Positions 50,768 through 59,206 of a DNA stretch of 64,000 bases are shown in pieces. Each line of letters opens with the position of its first letter. Position 1 is the first letter of the stretch. Below the pieces are notes generated by a model. It saw only the letters and a program-made list of their open reading frames with translations. It made no database searches and was not told the origin of the DNA. This stretch comes from Streptomyces sp. NBC_00620 (lineage in GTDB: Bacteria; Actinomycetota; Actinomycetes; Streptomycetales; Streptomycetaceae), in the NCBI RefSeq assembly GCF_026341825.1, contig NZ_JAPENY010000001.1, forward strand, positions 1,736,001-1,800,000, written 5' to 3'. The position numbers and the translations under genes were made by a program.

Positions 50768-50989
50768 ATGACGAAGCCATCCGCGCCCCGGCGCCACCTG
50801 CCCACCAGCCCCTTCGCCGCCCCGGTCGTCCCCGTGGCCAAGGAGTTCGCCCTCGGAGACCGTGTCTCCCACGACCAGTACGGCCTGGGCACGATCGTCG
50901 GCGTCGAAGAGGGCATTGCGATGCTCGTCGACTTCGGCGCCCGCCAGGTCCGCGTCCTCAGCCCCTACACCCGGATGGACCGTCTCTGA
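50768..50989 (+). CDS. Small conserved protein (DUF3553/Tudor-like)
   Basis: A 73-residue basic protein. Its second half, FALGDRVSHDQYGLGTIVGV, EEGIAMLVDFGARQVRVLSP, resembles the small Tudor-like barrel found at the ends of PcrA/UvrD helicases and in CarD-like proteins that bind RNA polymerase. TTCTACG precedes the ATG, with a TACTGG -10-like hexamer 11 bases away, so the mRNA may be nearly leaderless. Function is unknown; binding to RNA polymerase is a guess. Confidence 0.75.
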   Translation: MTKPSAPRRHLPTSPFAAPVVPVAKEFALGDRVSHDQYGLGTIVGVEEGIAMLVDFGARQVRVLSPYTRMDRL

Positions 50990-51207
50990 CCCACACGCAG
51001 TGACTGGTCCGTCACCCGTCCACCTCGACCCCTGTCCACCTCACCCCCGCGCCACCCGCCTCCACACCTTGCGGAGCCCGCGGGGCGCGGCGGTCGAGGT
51101 GGACTACTGCGTTCGTGCGCCGGCCCTCGACGAGTCGGCGCCGGTGTCCCCAGCCCGAACGGCCCACCCCGCTAGCTCCTCTCCCGTGTGCCGCAGAGGC
51201 TGGGTTC

Positions 51208-53049
51208 ATGGATGCCCCGGTGCGCGATGAGTTGCCCTTCGAGGACCTGACCGACTTCGAGAATGCTGATCGGGGGTTCATCGCGGCGTTGGTGCCCGGG
51301 GTGGTGCGGGACGGGGAGGGGCGGGTCGTCTATGACGGGGACGCGTACGGGTTTCTGGAGGACGACTGTCCTGGGAGTGCGCATCCCAGTCTGTGGCGGC
51401 AGGCGCGGTTGTGTGCGCGGCAGGGGTTGTACGAGGTCACCGAGGGTGTTTATCAGGTGCGGGGGCTCGACCTCTCGAACATGACGGTCGTCGAGGGCGA
51501 GCGGGGTGTGATCGTCGTCGATCCGTTGATCTCCGTGGAGTGTGCGGCGGCGGCTCTCGCGCTGTACCGCGAGCACCGGGGGCAGCGGCCCGTCACCGGG
51601 CTCGTCTACACGCACTCGCACGGCGATCATTTCGGCGGTGCCCGGGGCGTACTTCCGCACGGTGCCGAGGAGGGCGTGCCGATTCTGGCTCCGGCGGGCT
51701 TTCTGGAGCACGCCGTCAGCGAGAACGTCTACGCGGGCAACGCGATGACGCGCCGCGCGAGCTTCATGTACGGCGACCGGCTGCCCAAGGCCCCGGACGG
51801 GCAGATCGGCGCGGGCCTCGGCACGACGACGTCCACCGGGACGATCAGCCTGATCCCGCCGACCGTGGACATCACGCACACCGGCCAGGAGGAGACGGTC
51901 GACGGCGTCCGGATCGTCTTCCAGCTCACCCCCGGCACCGAGGCGCCGGCCGAGATGAACTTCCTGTTCCCCGAGCGGCGCGCGCTCTGCATGGCCGAGA
52001 ACGCGACCCACAACATGCACAACATCCTGACCCTGCGCGGCGCCGTCGTCCGCGACGCGCGCATCTGGGCCCGCTACCTCGACGAGGCCATCGACTTCTT
52101 CGGCGACACGTACGACGTCGCCTTCGCCTCCCACCACTGGCCGACCTGGGGACGCGACAACGTCATCCGCTTCCTCGCCGAGCAGCGCGACCTGTACGCG
52201 TACCTGCACGACCAGACCCTGCGCATGCTCAACAACGGCCTGACAGGCACCGAGATCGCCGAGGAGATGCGGCTGCCGCCCGCGCTGGAGCAGTCCTGGC
52301 ACGCGCGCGGCTACTACGGCTCGCTGAGTCACAACGTCAAGGCGGTCTACCAGCGGTACATGGGCTGGTACGACGGCAACCCCGCCCACCTCTGGGAGCA
52401 TCCCCCGGTCGAACTGGCGCGCCGCTACGTGGACTTGGCGGGCGGCGCGGAGTGGGCGCTCGCGAAGGCCCGTGCGTACGTCGACGAAGGCGATCTCCGT
52501 TTTGCCGCCACGCTCCTCAACCACGTGGTCTTCGCCGAACCCGAGAACACGGAGGCCAAGGAGACCCTCGCGGGCGTCTACGACAGGCTCGGGCAGGGCT
52601 CGGAGAACGGGCCCTGGCGGAACTTCTACCTGACCGCCGCCATGGAGCTGCGCAAAGGGGCGGGCCACGTCAGCATCGACACCGCCAACGCCGAGATGGC
52701 CTCCGCCCTCACCGTGAGCATGCTCCTGGACTCCCTCGCCGTGCGGATCGACGGCCCACGCGCCTGGGACGACCGCCTCACCCTGGACCTCGTCGTCATC
52801 GACGAGCAGCGCCGCCACCGCGTGAACCTCCACAACGGCGCCCTCACCCACCGCGCGATGCCCGTCCACCACACCCCGAAACCGCACGCCGGCCTCACGC
52901 TCATCCTCACCAGGGCCGAGCTGCTCGGCGTCCTCGCGGGCAAGGGCCTCACCGGCATCGAGACGGACGGCGACCCGGAACTCCTGGCCCGCCTGCTCTC
53001 GTACGCCTCGGAGCCGCCGGACAAGGCCTTCCCCGTCGTGACGCCCTGA
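51208..53049 (+). CDS. Alkyl sulfatase (SdsA/BDS1 family)
   Basis: A 613-residue metallo-beta-lactamase-fold sulfatase. The metal site THSHGDHFGG lies at about 135-144, with VIVVDPLISVECAAAAL before it and MNFLFPERRALCMAENATHN and ASHHWPTWG after it. A helical dimerisation domain (about 345-490) and an SCP2-like C-terminal domain (500-613: DSLAVRIDGPRAWDDRLTLD) follow, as in SdsA1. The family hydrolyses alkyl sulfate esters such as SDS to alcohols and sulfate. There is no signal peptide. The ATG at 51208 is the first in the conserved region. Confidence 0.94.
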   Translation: MDAPVRDELPFEDLTDFENADRGFIAALVPGVVRDGEGRVVYDGDAYGFLEDDCPGSAHPSLWRQARLCARQGLYEVTEGVYQVRGLDLSNMTVVEGERGVIVVDPLISVECAAAALALYREHRGQRPVTGLVYTHSHGDHFGGARGVLPHGAEEGVPILAPAGFLEHAVSENVYAGNAMTRRASFMYGDRLPKAPDGQIGAGLGTTTSTGTISLIPPTVDITHTGQEETVDGVRIVFQLTPGTEAPAEMNFLFPERRALCMAENATHNMHNILTLRGAVVRDARIWARYLDEAIDFFGDTYDVAFASHHWPTWGRDNVIRFLAEQRDLYAYLHDQTLRMLNNGLTGTEIAEEMRLPPALEQSWHARGYYGSLSHNVKAVYQRYMGWYDGNPAHLWEHPPVELARRYVDLAGGAEWALAKARAYVDEGDLRFAATLLNHVVFAEPENTEAKETLAGVYDRLGQGSENGPWRNFYLTAAMELRKGAGHVSIDTANAEMASALTVSMLLDSLAVRIDGPRAWDDRLTLDLVVIDEQRRHRVNLHNGALTHRAMPVHHTPKPHAGLTLILTRAELLGVLAGKGLTGIETDGDPELLARLLSYASEPPDKAFPVVTP

Positions 53050-53061
53050 CGCCCGTGGGGA

Positions 53062-53805
53062 TCAGCGACGCTCGTACGGGTTCGCCGGCTCCTTCACCGT
53101 CTTCACCGAGGTCGAGTCCAGTACGGGCGGCCACGCCTCGTCCGAGCCGAGCTTGCCCTTGGGGTGCCAGGTGCCGGTGACGGTGACCCAGGTGTCGTTC
53201 ACGGGAGCGTCGGCACCCTTGATCTCGATCTTGTACGTGCTCGCGTCGGCCGCACAGCACGTGATGAGGAGCCGGGCCAGGTACCAGGTGCCGTTGTCTC
53301 CCCGGGTCACGAAGCCGGTCATCCGGACCGTGCGGCCCGTCAGCGACTTGCCGCTGTCGTAGATCGCCCGGGAGGTGTACTCGCCCAGGGTCAGGGCGAC
53401 GGGGTCCCCGGAGGGGAGTGCCGGGAAGGTTCCCACGCCCTGGGCCGCGCGTTGTTCGGCCTCGCGGTCGGCGCTGTACGAGCCGAGGGCGGGGGGCGGG
53501 AAGAGGAGGAGGGCGGCGGCGGGGATGGCGAGGAGCCAGGCGATTCGGGGGGTGCGGTGGTGGTTGTGGCCGTGGTCGTCGTCGTGGTCCTCTTCGAGGT
53601 CCTCGTCCTCGGCTTCGTGGTCGTGCGGTCGCGTTGCTCGTACGGCGCTCAGGGCGCCCAGCGTCAGCAGCAGTACGCCGGACGCGATCAGGTACACCTT
53701 CAGCCCCGACTGCACGTACCGCAGGTACAGGTCGCTGAAGACGGTGATCCTCAGTACCGCCGCCCCGCTGAGCAGCAACAGCAACGCGGGCCCGTAGCGC
53801 CTCAC
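53062..53805 (-). CDS. TIGR03943-type membrane protein
   Basis: A 247-residue protein: two transmembrane helices (LLLLLSGAAVLRITVFSDLY; VYLIASGVLLLTLGALSAVR), an acidic/His-rich loop (EDHDDDHGHNHH, about 70-85) likely to bind metal, another helix (IAWLLAIPAAALLLFPPPAL) and an external domain ending in LLITCCAADASTYKIEIKG with a Cys pair. This matches TIGR03943 (DUF1980), always next to a DUF318-type permease. GTG 53805 overlaps the permease stop (GTGA). The function is probably metal-related export. Confidence 0.9.
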   Translation of the reverse strand: MRRYGPALLLLLSGAAVLRITVFSDLYLRYVQSGLKVYLIASGVLLLTLGALSAVRATRPHDHEAEDEDLEEDHDDDHGHNHHRTPRIAWLLAIPAAALLLFPPPALGSYSADREAEQRAAQGVGTFPALPSGDPVALTLGEYTSRAIYDSGKSLTGRTVRMTGFVTRGDNGTWYLARLLITCCAADASTYKIEIKGADAPVNDTWVTVTGTWHPKGKLGSDEAWPPVLDSTSVKTVKEPANPYERR

Positions 53806-54872
53806 AGCAGCCACCACCCGACCAGGACACTGCTCACCAGAGCCACCACCCATGTCACGGAGGAGAAGCGCACGGCGAAGGACTTCCCGAAGGTGCCCGC
53901 CTGCAGGGCGATCAGCTTCAGGTCCACCATCGGGCCGACCACCATGAAGGCCAGCCGCGCGGTCGGCGAGAAGCCCGTCAGGGACGCGGCCACGAAGGCG
54001 TCGGCCTCGCTGCACACGCACAGCACGACGGCCAGTACGGCGAGCAGCAGTACCGACAGCCACGGGGAGCCGGTGAAGAGGTCGAGGATCGACCTCGGGA
54101 CCGCGATGTTGAAGGTCGCGGCGGCCGCCGCGCCGAGGACGAGGAAGCCGCCCGCGTGCAGGAAGTCGTGCTGGAGGCCGGTGCGGAAGCCGTCCCAGCG
54201 GGAGCCGGTGTACTTCCTGCGGGCCGGCTTCGGCAGCCGGATCCACTCCTCCCGTCCGAAGCGGATCCACAGCCAGCCCATCACGACTGCCGTCGCGAGG
54301 GACGCCAGCAGCCTGGCGAGGACCATCATCGGGTTGGCCGGGAACGCGATCGACGTGGCGACCATGACGACCGGGTTGATCGCGGGGGCCGACAGCAGGA
54401 ATGCCAGGGCGGCGGCCGGGGTGACTCCGCGGCGCATCAGGCTTCCCGCTACCGGGACCGAGGCGCACTCGCAGCCCGGCAGTACGACGCCGGCTGCTCC
54501 GGCCACGGGTACCGCCAGTGCCGGGTTGCTGGGGAGCAGCTTGTTGAAGACCCGCTCGGGGACGAACGCGCCTATCGCCGCCGACACGAGGGTGCCGAGC
54601 AGGAGGAAGGGGACGCCCTGCACGGTGACCGCCGTGAAGACCGTCCACCATGCCGACATCGCGGGGGTGGCCAGGTCCAGGGCGACCATGGGGCCCAGCA
54701 CCGAGACGACGGTGCCTATCGCCAGTAGCGCGAGGCCGCCGACGACCAGGTAGAAGACGGTCCGGGCGGCGAGGCGGGCACCGTCGGCCAGCCCGCGCCG
54801 GGGCGCCGGGTAGTGCTGGTTCTCCACGCGCCTGGTTCCCGCCTGCCCTTGGGTGTGCTGGTTGTACGCCAT
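53802..54872 (-). CDS. DUF318/YraQ-type permease
   Basis: A 356-residue permease with eight or more transmembrane segments. The signature is VVLPGCECASVPVAGSLMRR with paired cysteines near 130, plus LSAPAINPVVMVATSIAF and VCSEADAFVAASLTGFSPTA. The family is proposed to move metals or small inorganic ligands across the membrane. It is coupled to the TIGR03943 partner. In some actinomycetes the pair is zinc-regulated (Zur); I looked for a Zur-type palindrome upstream and saw none. Confidence 0.9.
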   Translation of the reverse strand: MAYNQHTQGQAGTRRVENQHYPAPRRGLADGARLAARTVFYLVVGGLALLAIGTVVSVLGPMVALDLATPAMSAWWTVFTAVTVQGVPFLLLGTLVSAAIGAFVPERVFNKLLPSNPALAVPVAGAAGVVLPGCECASVPVAGSLMRRGVTPAAALAFLLSAPAINPVVMVATSIAFPANPMMVLARLLASLATAVVMGWLWIRFGREEWIRLPKPARRKYTGSRWDGFRTGLQHDFLHAGGFLVLGAAAAATFNIAVPRSILDLFTGSPWLSVLLLAVLAVVLCVCSEADAFVAASLTGFSPTARLAFMVVGPMVDLKLIALQAGTFGKSFAVRFSSVTWVVALVSSVLVGWWLL

Positions 54873-54954
54873 CCGCAGGCTAGCTGGGGGCGCTGTGCGG
54901 GGGCCTGTAATGGTCGAAGAGGGGGCTGTGCGGGCGGGCTGGGGTGGGGGTGGT

Positions 54955-55154
54955 TTTTTTCGCCCCCTCCGCCCCTACCCGTCCCTTGTTCCTGGGGGCT
55001 GCCGCCCCCAGACCCCCGCTGTCGGCCTGAACGGCCTCGTCCTCAAACGCCGGACGGGCTGAAGGTGTTCAGCCTCTCCGGCGTTTGAGGAGCGGGGGTT
55101 TGGGGGCGGAGCCCCCAAGTGACGGGAATGGGTAGGGGCGGAGGGGGCGAAAAA
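54955..55154. repeat. Large GC-rich inverted repeat
   Basis: The left arm TTTTTTTCGCCCCCTCCGCC and right arm GGGGCGGAGGGGGCGAAAAA flank GGGGGCTGCCGCCCCC, two oppositely oriented CAAACGCCGG/CCGGCGTTTG boxes and GGGGGCGGAGCCCCC. The right end stops 2 bp short of the stop codon of the XRE-TPR gene. It is in the same family as the elements at 37603, 41058 and 63863. Confidence 0.88.
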
Positions 55155-55156
55155 AG

Positions 55157-56500
55157 TCACAGCGGGGGCTGCGCCGGGGCCGGGCCCAGGGTCGTCGTGC
55201 CCGGGGCCGTGCGGTGGCCCAGGCCCGTGCGGTACGCGTCGAGGGCGGCCTCGACCCGGCCCGTGCGGCGGAGCAGGTCGCCGAGGAGGCGACAGAGGTC
55301 GGCGAGGTCGCCCGCCGCGCCGGCGCGTTCCAGGAGGCTGAGGGCTCGGACGTAGTGCTCCTCGGCCGCCTCCGTGTCCCGCGCGTCCTCCGCGATGATC
55401 CCGAGGAGCCGGTGCGCACCGGCGGAGTGGACGGCGCCCCGCTCGGGGCTGAGGTCACCGAGCACCTCGTGGAGCAGCGTCGCGGCCTCCTCGGACTTGC
55501 CACGCCGGTGCAGCACGTCGGCAAGTTCGACGGCGACCTGACTGGTGTAGAGCGCGGCCCGCTTGGCGGAGAGCATGGCCTGCGCCTCCCGCAACTCACC
55601 CTCGGCCCGCGCCAGTTCGCCGTTCTGGGCGTACAAATACCCGCGCATCCAGTGACAGTTGGCCAGCTCCGTACGGATCTGAAGCTGGCGATAGAGCTCG
55701 GCGGCCTTGGCGAGGGACGCGTCGGCCTCCGCCATCCGCCCCTCGGCGATCATCGTCCGGGCAACCGACCGGTGCATCCGGGCGACCAGCGCGGGATCAC
55801 CCACCTGCGGCGCCAGCGCGAGGGCAAGCTCGGCGGCCTGAGCGGCGCGGGCGTGCGCGCCCATGTCCATGTAGGGCGCGATGATGCCGGTGTAGAGGAG
55901 CAGGAGAGCGTCCGGGTCGTGCATTCCGGTGCGGTTCAGTTCGTCGAGGGTGGACTCGAACAGGTAGCAGGCGTAGCGGAGTTCACCGGCGAGGTAGTGG
56001 GACACGGCACGACCACGAATGGCCGGCACGCGGTTCGGCAGCGGAGCGTCCCCCAACCGCCCCTCGGACTCCTCGAACCGCTTACGCGCGGTTTCCAGGT
56101 CACCGGTCTCCAGGGCGCATTCACCCAGCCCCAGCAACGCAGCCGCCTGCTCGGCGACCAGCCCGTGCGCATCCGCCTCCGCGAGAAGCCCGTCGTACTG
56201 CTCCGCCGCGACCTCGGCCTCGCCGGTGGCGAGGGTGCGCTGCGCGTCGGTGAGCCGCAGCCGCAGGTCGGTGGCGAGGTGGGCGGGACGCCCTGTGGCC
56301 AGTTCCTCGTACGCCACCCCGAGCCGCTCGGCGATGTGCCTGAGCGCCGGCTCGGAGGCCCGCACCCGCCCGGCCTCCAACGTGGAGATATAGGCGGGCG
56401 TATACACGGGTTCCGCCAATTGCTTCTGGGTCAACCCGCGTGCCGTACGCAGCTGCTGCACCCTGCGCCCGATGATCTCCGGTCCGTCACGCTCCGCCAT
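55157..56500 (-). CDS. XRE-TPR regulator (possible peptide receptor)
   Basis: A 447-residue protein with an N-terminal XRE HTH (about 8-65: IIGRRVQQLRTARGLTQKQL, YISTLEAGRVRASEPALRHI) followed by about nine TPR-like helical pairs (for example LGECALETGDLETARKRFEE, ARTMIAEGRMAEADASLAKA, AVELADVLHRRGKSEEAATL). HTH plus C-terminal TPR is the architecture of RRNPP peptide receptors such as PlcR, Rgg and NprR. It is divergent from a 47-residue secreted-peptide ORF, with inverted repeats between them. ATG 56500 is used. The C-terminus abuts a large repeat. Confidence 0.88.
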   Translation of the reverse strand: MAERDGPEIIGRRVQQLRTARGLTQKQLAEPVYTPAYISTLEAGRVRASEPALRHIAERLGVAYEELATGRPAHLATDLRLRLTDAQRTLATGEAEVAAEQYDGLLAEADAHGLVAEQAAALLGLGECALETGDLETARKRFEESEGRLGDAPLPNRVPAIRGRAVSHYLAGELRYACYLFESTLDELNRTGMHDPDALLLLYTGIIAPYMDMGAHARAAQAAELALALAPQVGDPALVARMHRSVARTMIAEGRMAEADASLAKAAELYRQLQIRTELANCHWMRGYLYAQNGELARAEGELREAQAMLSAKRAALYTSQVAVELADVLHRRGKSEEAATLLHEVLGDLSPERGAVHSAGAHRLLGIIAEDARDTEAAEEHYVRALSLLERAGAAGDLADLCRLLGDLLRRTGRVEAALDAYRTGLGHRTAPGTTTLGPAPAQPPL

Positions 56501-56600
56501 GACTTAAGCATGCCAGTAAGCCGAGTTACATTCGGTCAAGTCCTGACTAATATCCAACTCCCCTTGCGCCCCTTGCCCTTTGACACTCCTAACCCCTACG

Positions 56601-56626
56601 TTAAGCGCGAGATTAAGCCCGCTTAA
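56601..56626. promoter_or_regulatory. Candidate operator in XRE-TPR/peptide divergent promoter
   Basis: TTAAGCG (56601-56607) and its inverse CGCTTAA (56620-56626) flank a further TTAAGC at 56613-56618. Another TTAAGC lies at 56504-56509 just inside the XRE leader. The A/T-rich cores stand out, and the arrangement suits an XRE dimer controlling both genes. Confidence 0.6.
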
Positions 56627-56652
56627 TACGCCGCTGTCGTTGCGAGGTCGCC

Positions 56653-56796
56653 ATGCTCCGACGTATTACCGTCCGCTACTCAAGGGGCTTCGGCGCCGCT
56701 GTCATCGCCATCGCAGCTCTGCTGCTCGCGGCGAACGCGGGGCCCGCGCGAGCGGCCGAGCCGGTACCGGTACCGGTCCTGGCCGTGACGCGCTAG
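56653..56796 (+). CDS. 47-residue secreted-peptide precursor candidate
   Basis: A short ORF of 47 residues: basic start MLRRITVRYSRG, hydrophobic run FGAAVIAIAALLLAANAG and a signal-peptidase-like site PARA before AEPVPVPVLAVTR. The whole gene is a signal peptide plus a 13-residue Pro/Val-rich tail, so export followed by a small free peptide is the likely outcome. GAGG lies 5 bases before the ATG. It is divergent from the XRE-TPR gene. The 3' end lies in a duplicated CGCTAGATCCA. It could instead be a remnant of a longer exported protein. Confidence 0.6.
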   Translation: MLRRITVRYSRGFGAAVIAIAALLLAANAGPARAAEPVPVPVLAVTR

Positions 56797-56809
56797 ATCC
56801 ATTGACCCG

Positions 56810-57412
56810 CTAGATCCAGCCTTCCTCCCAGGCCCGGTGGGCGGCCGCGTGCCGTGAGCTGACGTTGAGTTTGGACATGGCCGCCGACAGGTAGTTGCGG
56901 ACCGTGCCCTGTGCGAGGCCGACCTCTTTGGCGATCTCCTTGATCGAGGCGCCGGTCCGGGTCGCCCGCAGTACGTCCAGCTCCCTGTCGCTGAGCGGGC
57001 AGTCGTCCTCGGTCAGCGCGGATGCGGCGATGTCGGAATCGACGTACCGGCGGCCTGCGGCGACGTCACGGATGATCTCCGCCAGCCTGGCCGCGGGCGT
57101 CGTCTTGGGCACGAACCCGCTGACCCCGGCCGCCAGGGCACGGCGCAGCACTCCCGGCCGCGCGTGCCGGGTGACCATGACGATCCGGGTGGGCAGTTCC
57201 GCGCGGATCTGTTCGGCGGCGGTCAGGCCGTCGGCCGGCGGCATCTCCAGGTCGAGGACGGCGATGTCGGGCCGGTGCTCGCGTGCCAGCCGTACGGCGT
57301 CGGTGGAGGTGGCCGCCTGGGCGACCACGCTGAGGTCGTCCTCCAGGTCCAGCAGGGCGGCCAGGGCGCTCCTGAGGAGCTCCTCGTCGTCGGCCAGCAG
57401 CAGCCGGATCAT
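56810..57412 (-). CDS. NarL/FixJ-family response regulator
   Basis: A 200-residue response regulator: acidic pair DD at 8-9, phospho-acceptor Asp 54 (IAVLDLEMPPADG) and Lys in GFVPKTTP. The LuxR-type HTH covers about 138-195 (LSDRELDVLRATRTGASIKE, VGLAQGTVRNYLSAAMSKLN). It resembles DesR-type regulators. The ATG overlaps the TGA of the upstream histidine kinase (ATGA), its cognate partner. Confidence 0.93.
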   Translation of the reverse strand: MIRLLLADDEELLRSALAALLDLEDDLSVVAQAATSTDAVRLAREHRPDIAVLDLEMPPADGLTAAEQIRAELPTRIVMVTRHARPGVLRRALAAGVSGFVPKTTPAARLAEIIRDVAAGRRYVDSDIAASALTEDDCPLSDRELDVLRATRTGASIKEIAKEVGLAQGTVRNYLSAAMSKLNVSSRHAAAHRAWEEGWI

Positions 57413-58641
57413 CCCGCCTCCCCCTCAGAGTGCCCGTCTGTGCCTGCTTTCACCGGCAGTGAGGCCGCCACCACGAAGCTGTCCTCCTCGTGTTCCCAGG
57501 TCAGTTCGCCTCCGGCGGCCTCCAGGCGCTCGGCCAGGGTGCGCAGCCCGGTTCCGGTGTCCATGCCCGAGCGGGGCGGTCCTGCCGCGCCGTCGTTGCT
57601 CACCCGCAGGCGGGCGAAGCCGTTCGTGAGGCGGTAGTCGACCTCCGCCCGGCGCGCCTGGCTGTGGCGCAGCACGTTGGTGGTGGCCTCCCGCATCACC
57701 AGGCCCAGGAGATGCCGTCCGGCGGTCGGGAGGCGGTCGGCGTCGGCGGGTTCGATGTGCAGCCGGGCGTCTATGTCGGCCGCGGCGAGGACCCTGGCCG
57801 CGTTGGCGATCTCCGCGTCCAGGGAGGTACGGCGATAGCCCTGCACCACGGCGCGGGTGTCGGTGAGCGCGTCGGTGGCCAGCCGCTGCACGTCCTTCAT
57901 CTCGGCGGCGGCCCGCGCCGGGTCGGCCTCGACGAGCCGTGCGGCCAACTCGCCCTTGAGCGCGATCACTTGCAGATGGTGGCCCTGGATGTCGTGCAGG
58001 TCGGCGGCGAAGCGCAGGCGCTCGTCCTTGACCGCCAGTTCGGCGGCGAGCCCGCGGGCCCGGTTGAGCCGCCCGGCGACGTCCCAGCCCCACAGCATGC
58101 CCAGCGTGATCCAGGCGACGGAGGCGACCATCACGGCCGGGAACGCCGTCGCGTGGACCAACCCGTCGCCGGAAGCCAGGGCGACGGCCCCGCCGAGCAC
58201 CGCTGCAACGGCCACCGCTCCGGCGATCAACTCCCGCCTGCGCCTTGGCGACAGGAACGTCGCCGCGACCGTGACCATCGTCGCCGGGGCGTACGACCAC
58301 AGCTCGTAGTTCCGGACGGCGAGCGCGACTCCGCCGAGCAGGGCCGCGCCCACGCTCCCGACGGTCAGCCACGCCACCGGCGGCCGGTCGGGCCAGGTGT
58401 CGGGAGCGGGTGCCATCGCCACCCGGCGGCTGAGCAGCACCGCACTCGCCACCGCCGTGGCCGCCAGGCCGACCGCGCCGGGGATCCGCGCCCAGGCCGC
58501 GACGTCCTCGTCGAGGACCCACTCCCCGACGAGGAAGACCAAGAAGAACTCGGTGGTGCCGATGAGGCTCCACCAGGTGTAGCGGTGGAAGCCCGTCAGC
58601 CCTGCCGGTCCTGCCCCCTGGTCGTTCGGCGCGTCACGCAC
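57409..58641 (-). CDS. Sensor histidine kinase (DesK-like)
   Basis: A protein of about 410 residues with six hydrophobic segments in the first 190 residues, then HisKA_3 with the phospho-acceptor His at about 216 (RFAADLHDIQGHHLQVIALK), N-box MREATTNVLRHSQARR and G-box GTGLRTLAERLEAAGGEL. I use GTG 58641. ATG 58716 adds 25 residues with a CDNCHLRRTRC motif but overlaps a clear operator-like inverted repeat and has no ribosome binding site. It is coupled to the response regulator downstream. Confidence 0.85.
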   Translation of the reverse strand: MRDAPNDQGAGPAGLTGFHRYTWWSLIGTTEFFLVFLVGEWVLDEDVAAWARIPGAVGLAATAVASAVLLSRRVAMAPAPDTWPDRPPVAWLTVGSVGAALLGGVALAVRNYELWSYAPATMVTVAATFLSPRRRRELIAGAVAVAAVLGGAVALASGDGLVHATAFPAVMVASVAWITLGMLWGWDVAGRLNRARGLAAELAVKDERLRFAADLHDIQGHHLQVIALKGELAARLVEADPARAAAEMKDVQRLATDALTDTRAVVQGYRRTSLDAEIANAARVLAAADIDARLHIEPADADRLPTAGRHLLGLVMREATTNVLRHSQARRAEVDYRLTNGFARLRVSNDGAAGPPRSGMDTGTGLRTLAERLEAAGGELTWEHEEDSFVVAASLPVKAGTDGHSEGEAG

Positions 58642-58672
58642 GCGGTCATTGTCGCAACGGGTCCGGCGGAGA

Positions 58673-58701
58673 TGACAGTTGTCACACGACGACGTGACAA
58701 C
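58673..58701. promoter_or_regulatory. Inverted-repeat operator upstream of two-component genes
   Basis: GTTGTCAC (58678-58685) and GTGACAAC (58694-58701) form a perfect inverted repeat with an 8-bp spacer. A second dyad TGACAGTTGTCA overlaps at 58673-58684. It lies between the kinase and the rightward membrane genes and may be the site of the response regulator. Confidence 0.65.
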
Positions 58702-58801
58702 TCCACGTCCACTCATGCGGGTTCGGCACTACTGGCGCTGGTCCGCCTTCGCCAGTCTGGGCAGCACGAGATACCCCGCCCCGGTATTCAGGAGCTGCCC
58801 C

Positions 58802-59206
58802 GTGAAAACCCTGACGACGAACAAACGCTTCCTCCGCCACTACCTGGAGATGGTCGCCGCGATGGCCGTCGGAATGGTGGTCCTCGGCCCGGCGCTGCGA
58901 GGCGTCCTGTGGCTCGCAGGCCTCGAATTCCCATCCCAGTACCCGGAGTTGGTCTGCCTGGAAATGGCCTTCGACATGTCGGCAGGGATGGTCCTCTGGA
59001 TGCGCCACCGAGGTCACGCCTGGGCCGGAACCCTCGAAATGGCGGGCGCCATGTTCGCCCCGTTCCTCGTGCTGTTCCCGCTGCTGTGGCTGGGCGCGCT
59101 CTCGGGCGATTCCCTGCTCCTCCTGGAGCACGTCCTGATGCTCCCGCTCATGTTCCTGCTGATGCTGCGCCGTCGCGCCGAGTACGGAGGTTGCTCTCAT
59201 GGCTGA
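58802..59206 (+). CDS. Hypothetical membrane protein
   Basis: A 134-residue protein with four predicted membrane segments (YLEMVAAMAVGMVVLGPALR, LVCLEMAFDMSAGMVLWMRH, MAGAMFAPFLVLFPLLWLGA, LEHVLMLPLMFLLMLRRRAE). It is rich in Met. No family is recognised. The GTG start follows GGAGCTGCCCC. It overlaps the next membrane gene by 8 bp and is divergent from the two-component operon, so it is a candidate target of that system. Confidence 0.75.
   Translation: MKTLTTNKRFLRHYLEMVAAMAVGMVVLGPALRGVLWLAGLEFPSQYPELVCLEMAFDMSAGMVLWMRHRGHAWAGTLEMAGAMFAPFLVLFPLLWLGALSGDSLLLLEHVLMLPLMFLLMLRRRAEYGGCSHG

Noticed and set aside
54873..54954. Zur box upstream of the permease gene
   Set aside because: I looked for a TGAAAATGATTTTCA-like palindrome before the permease start and found none.
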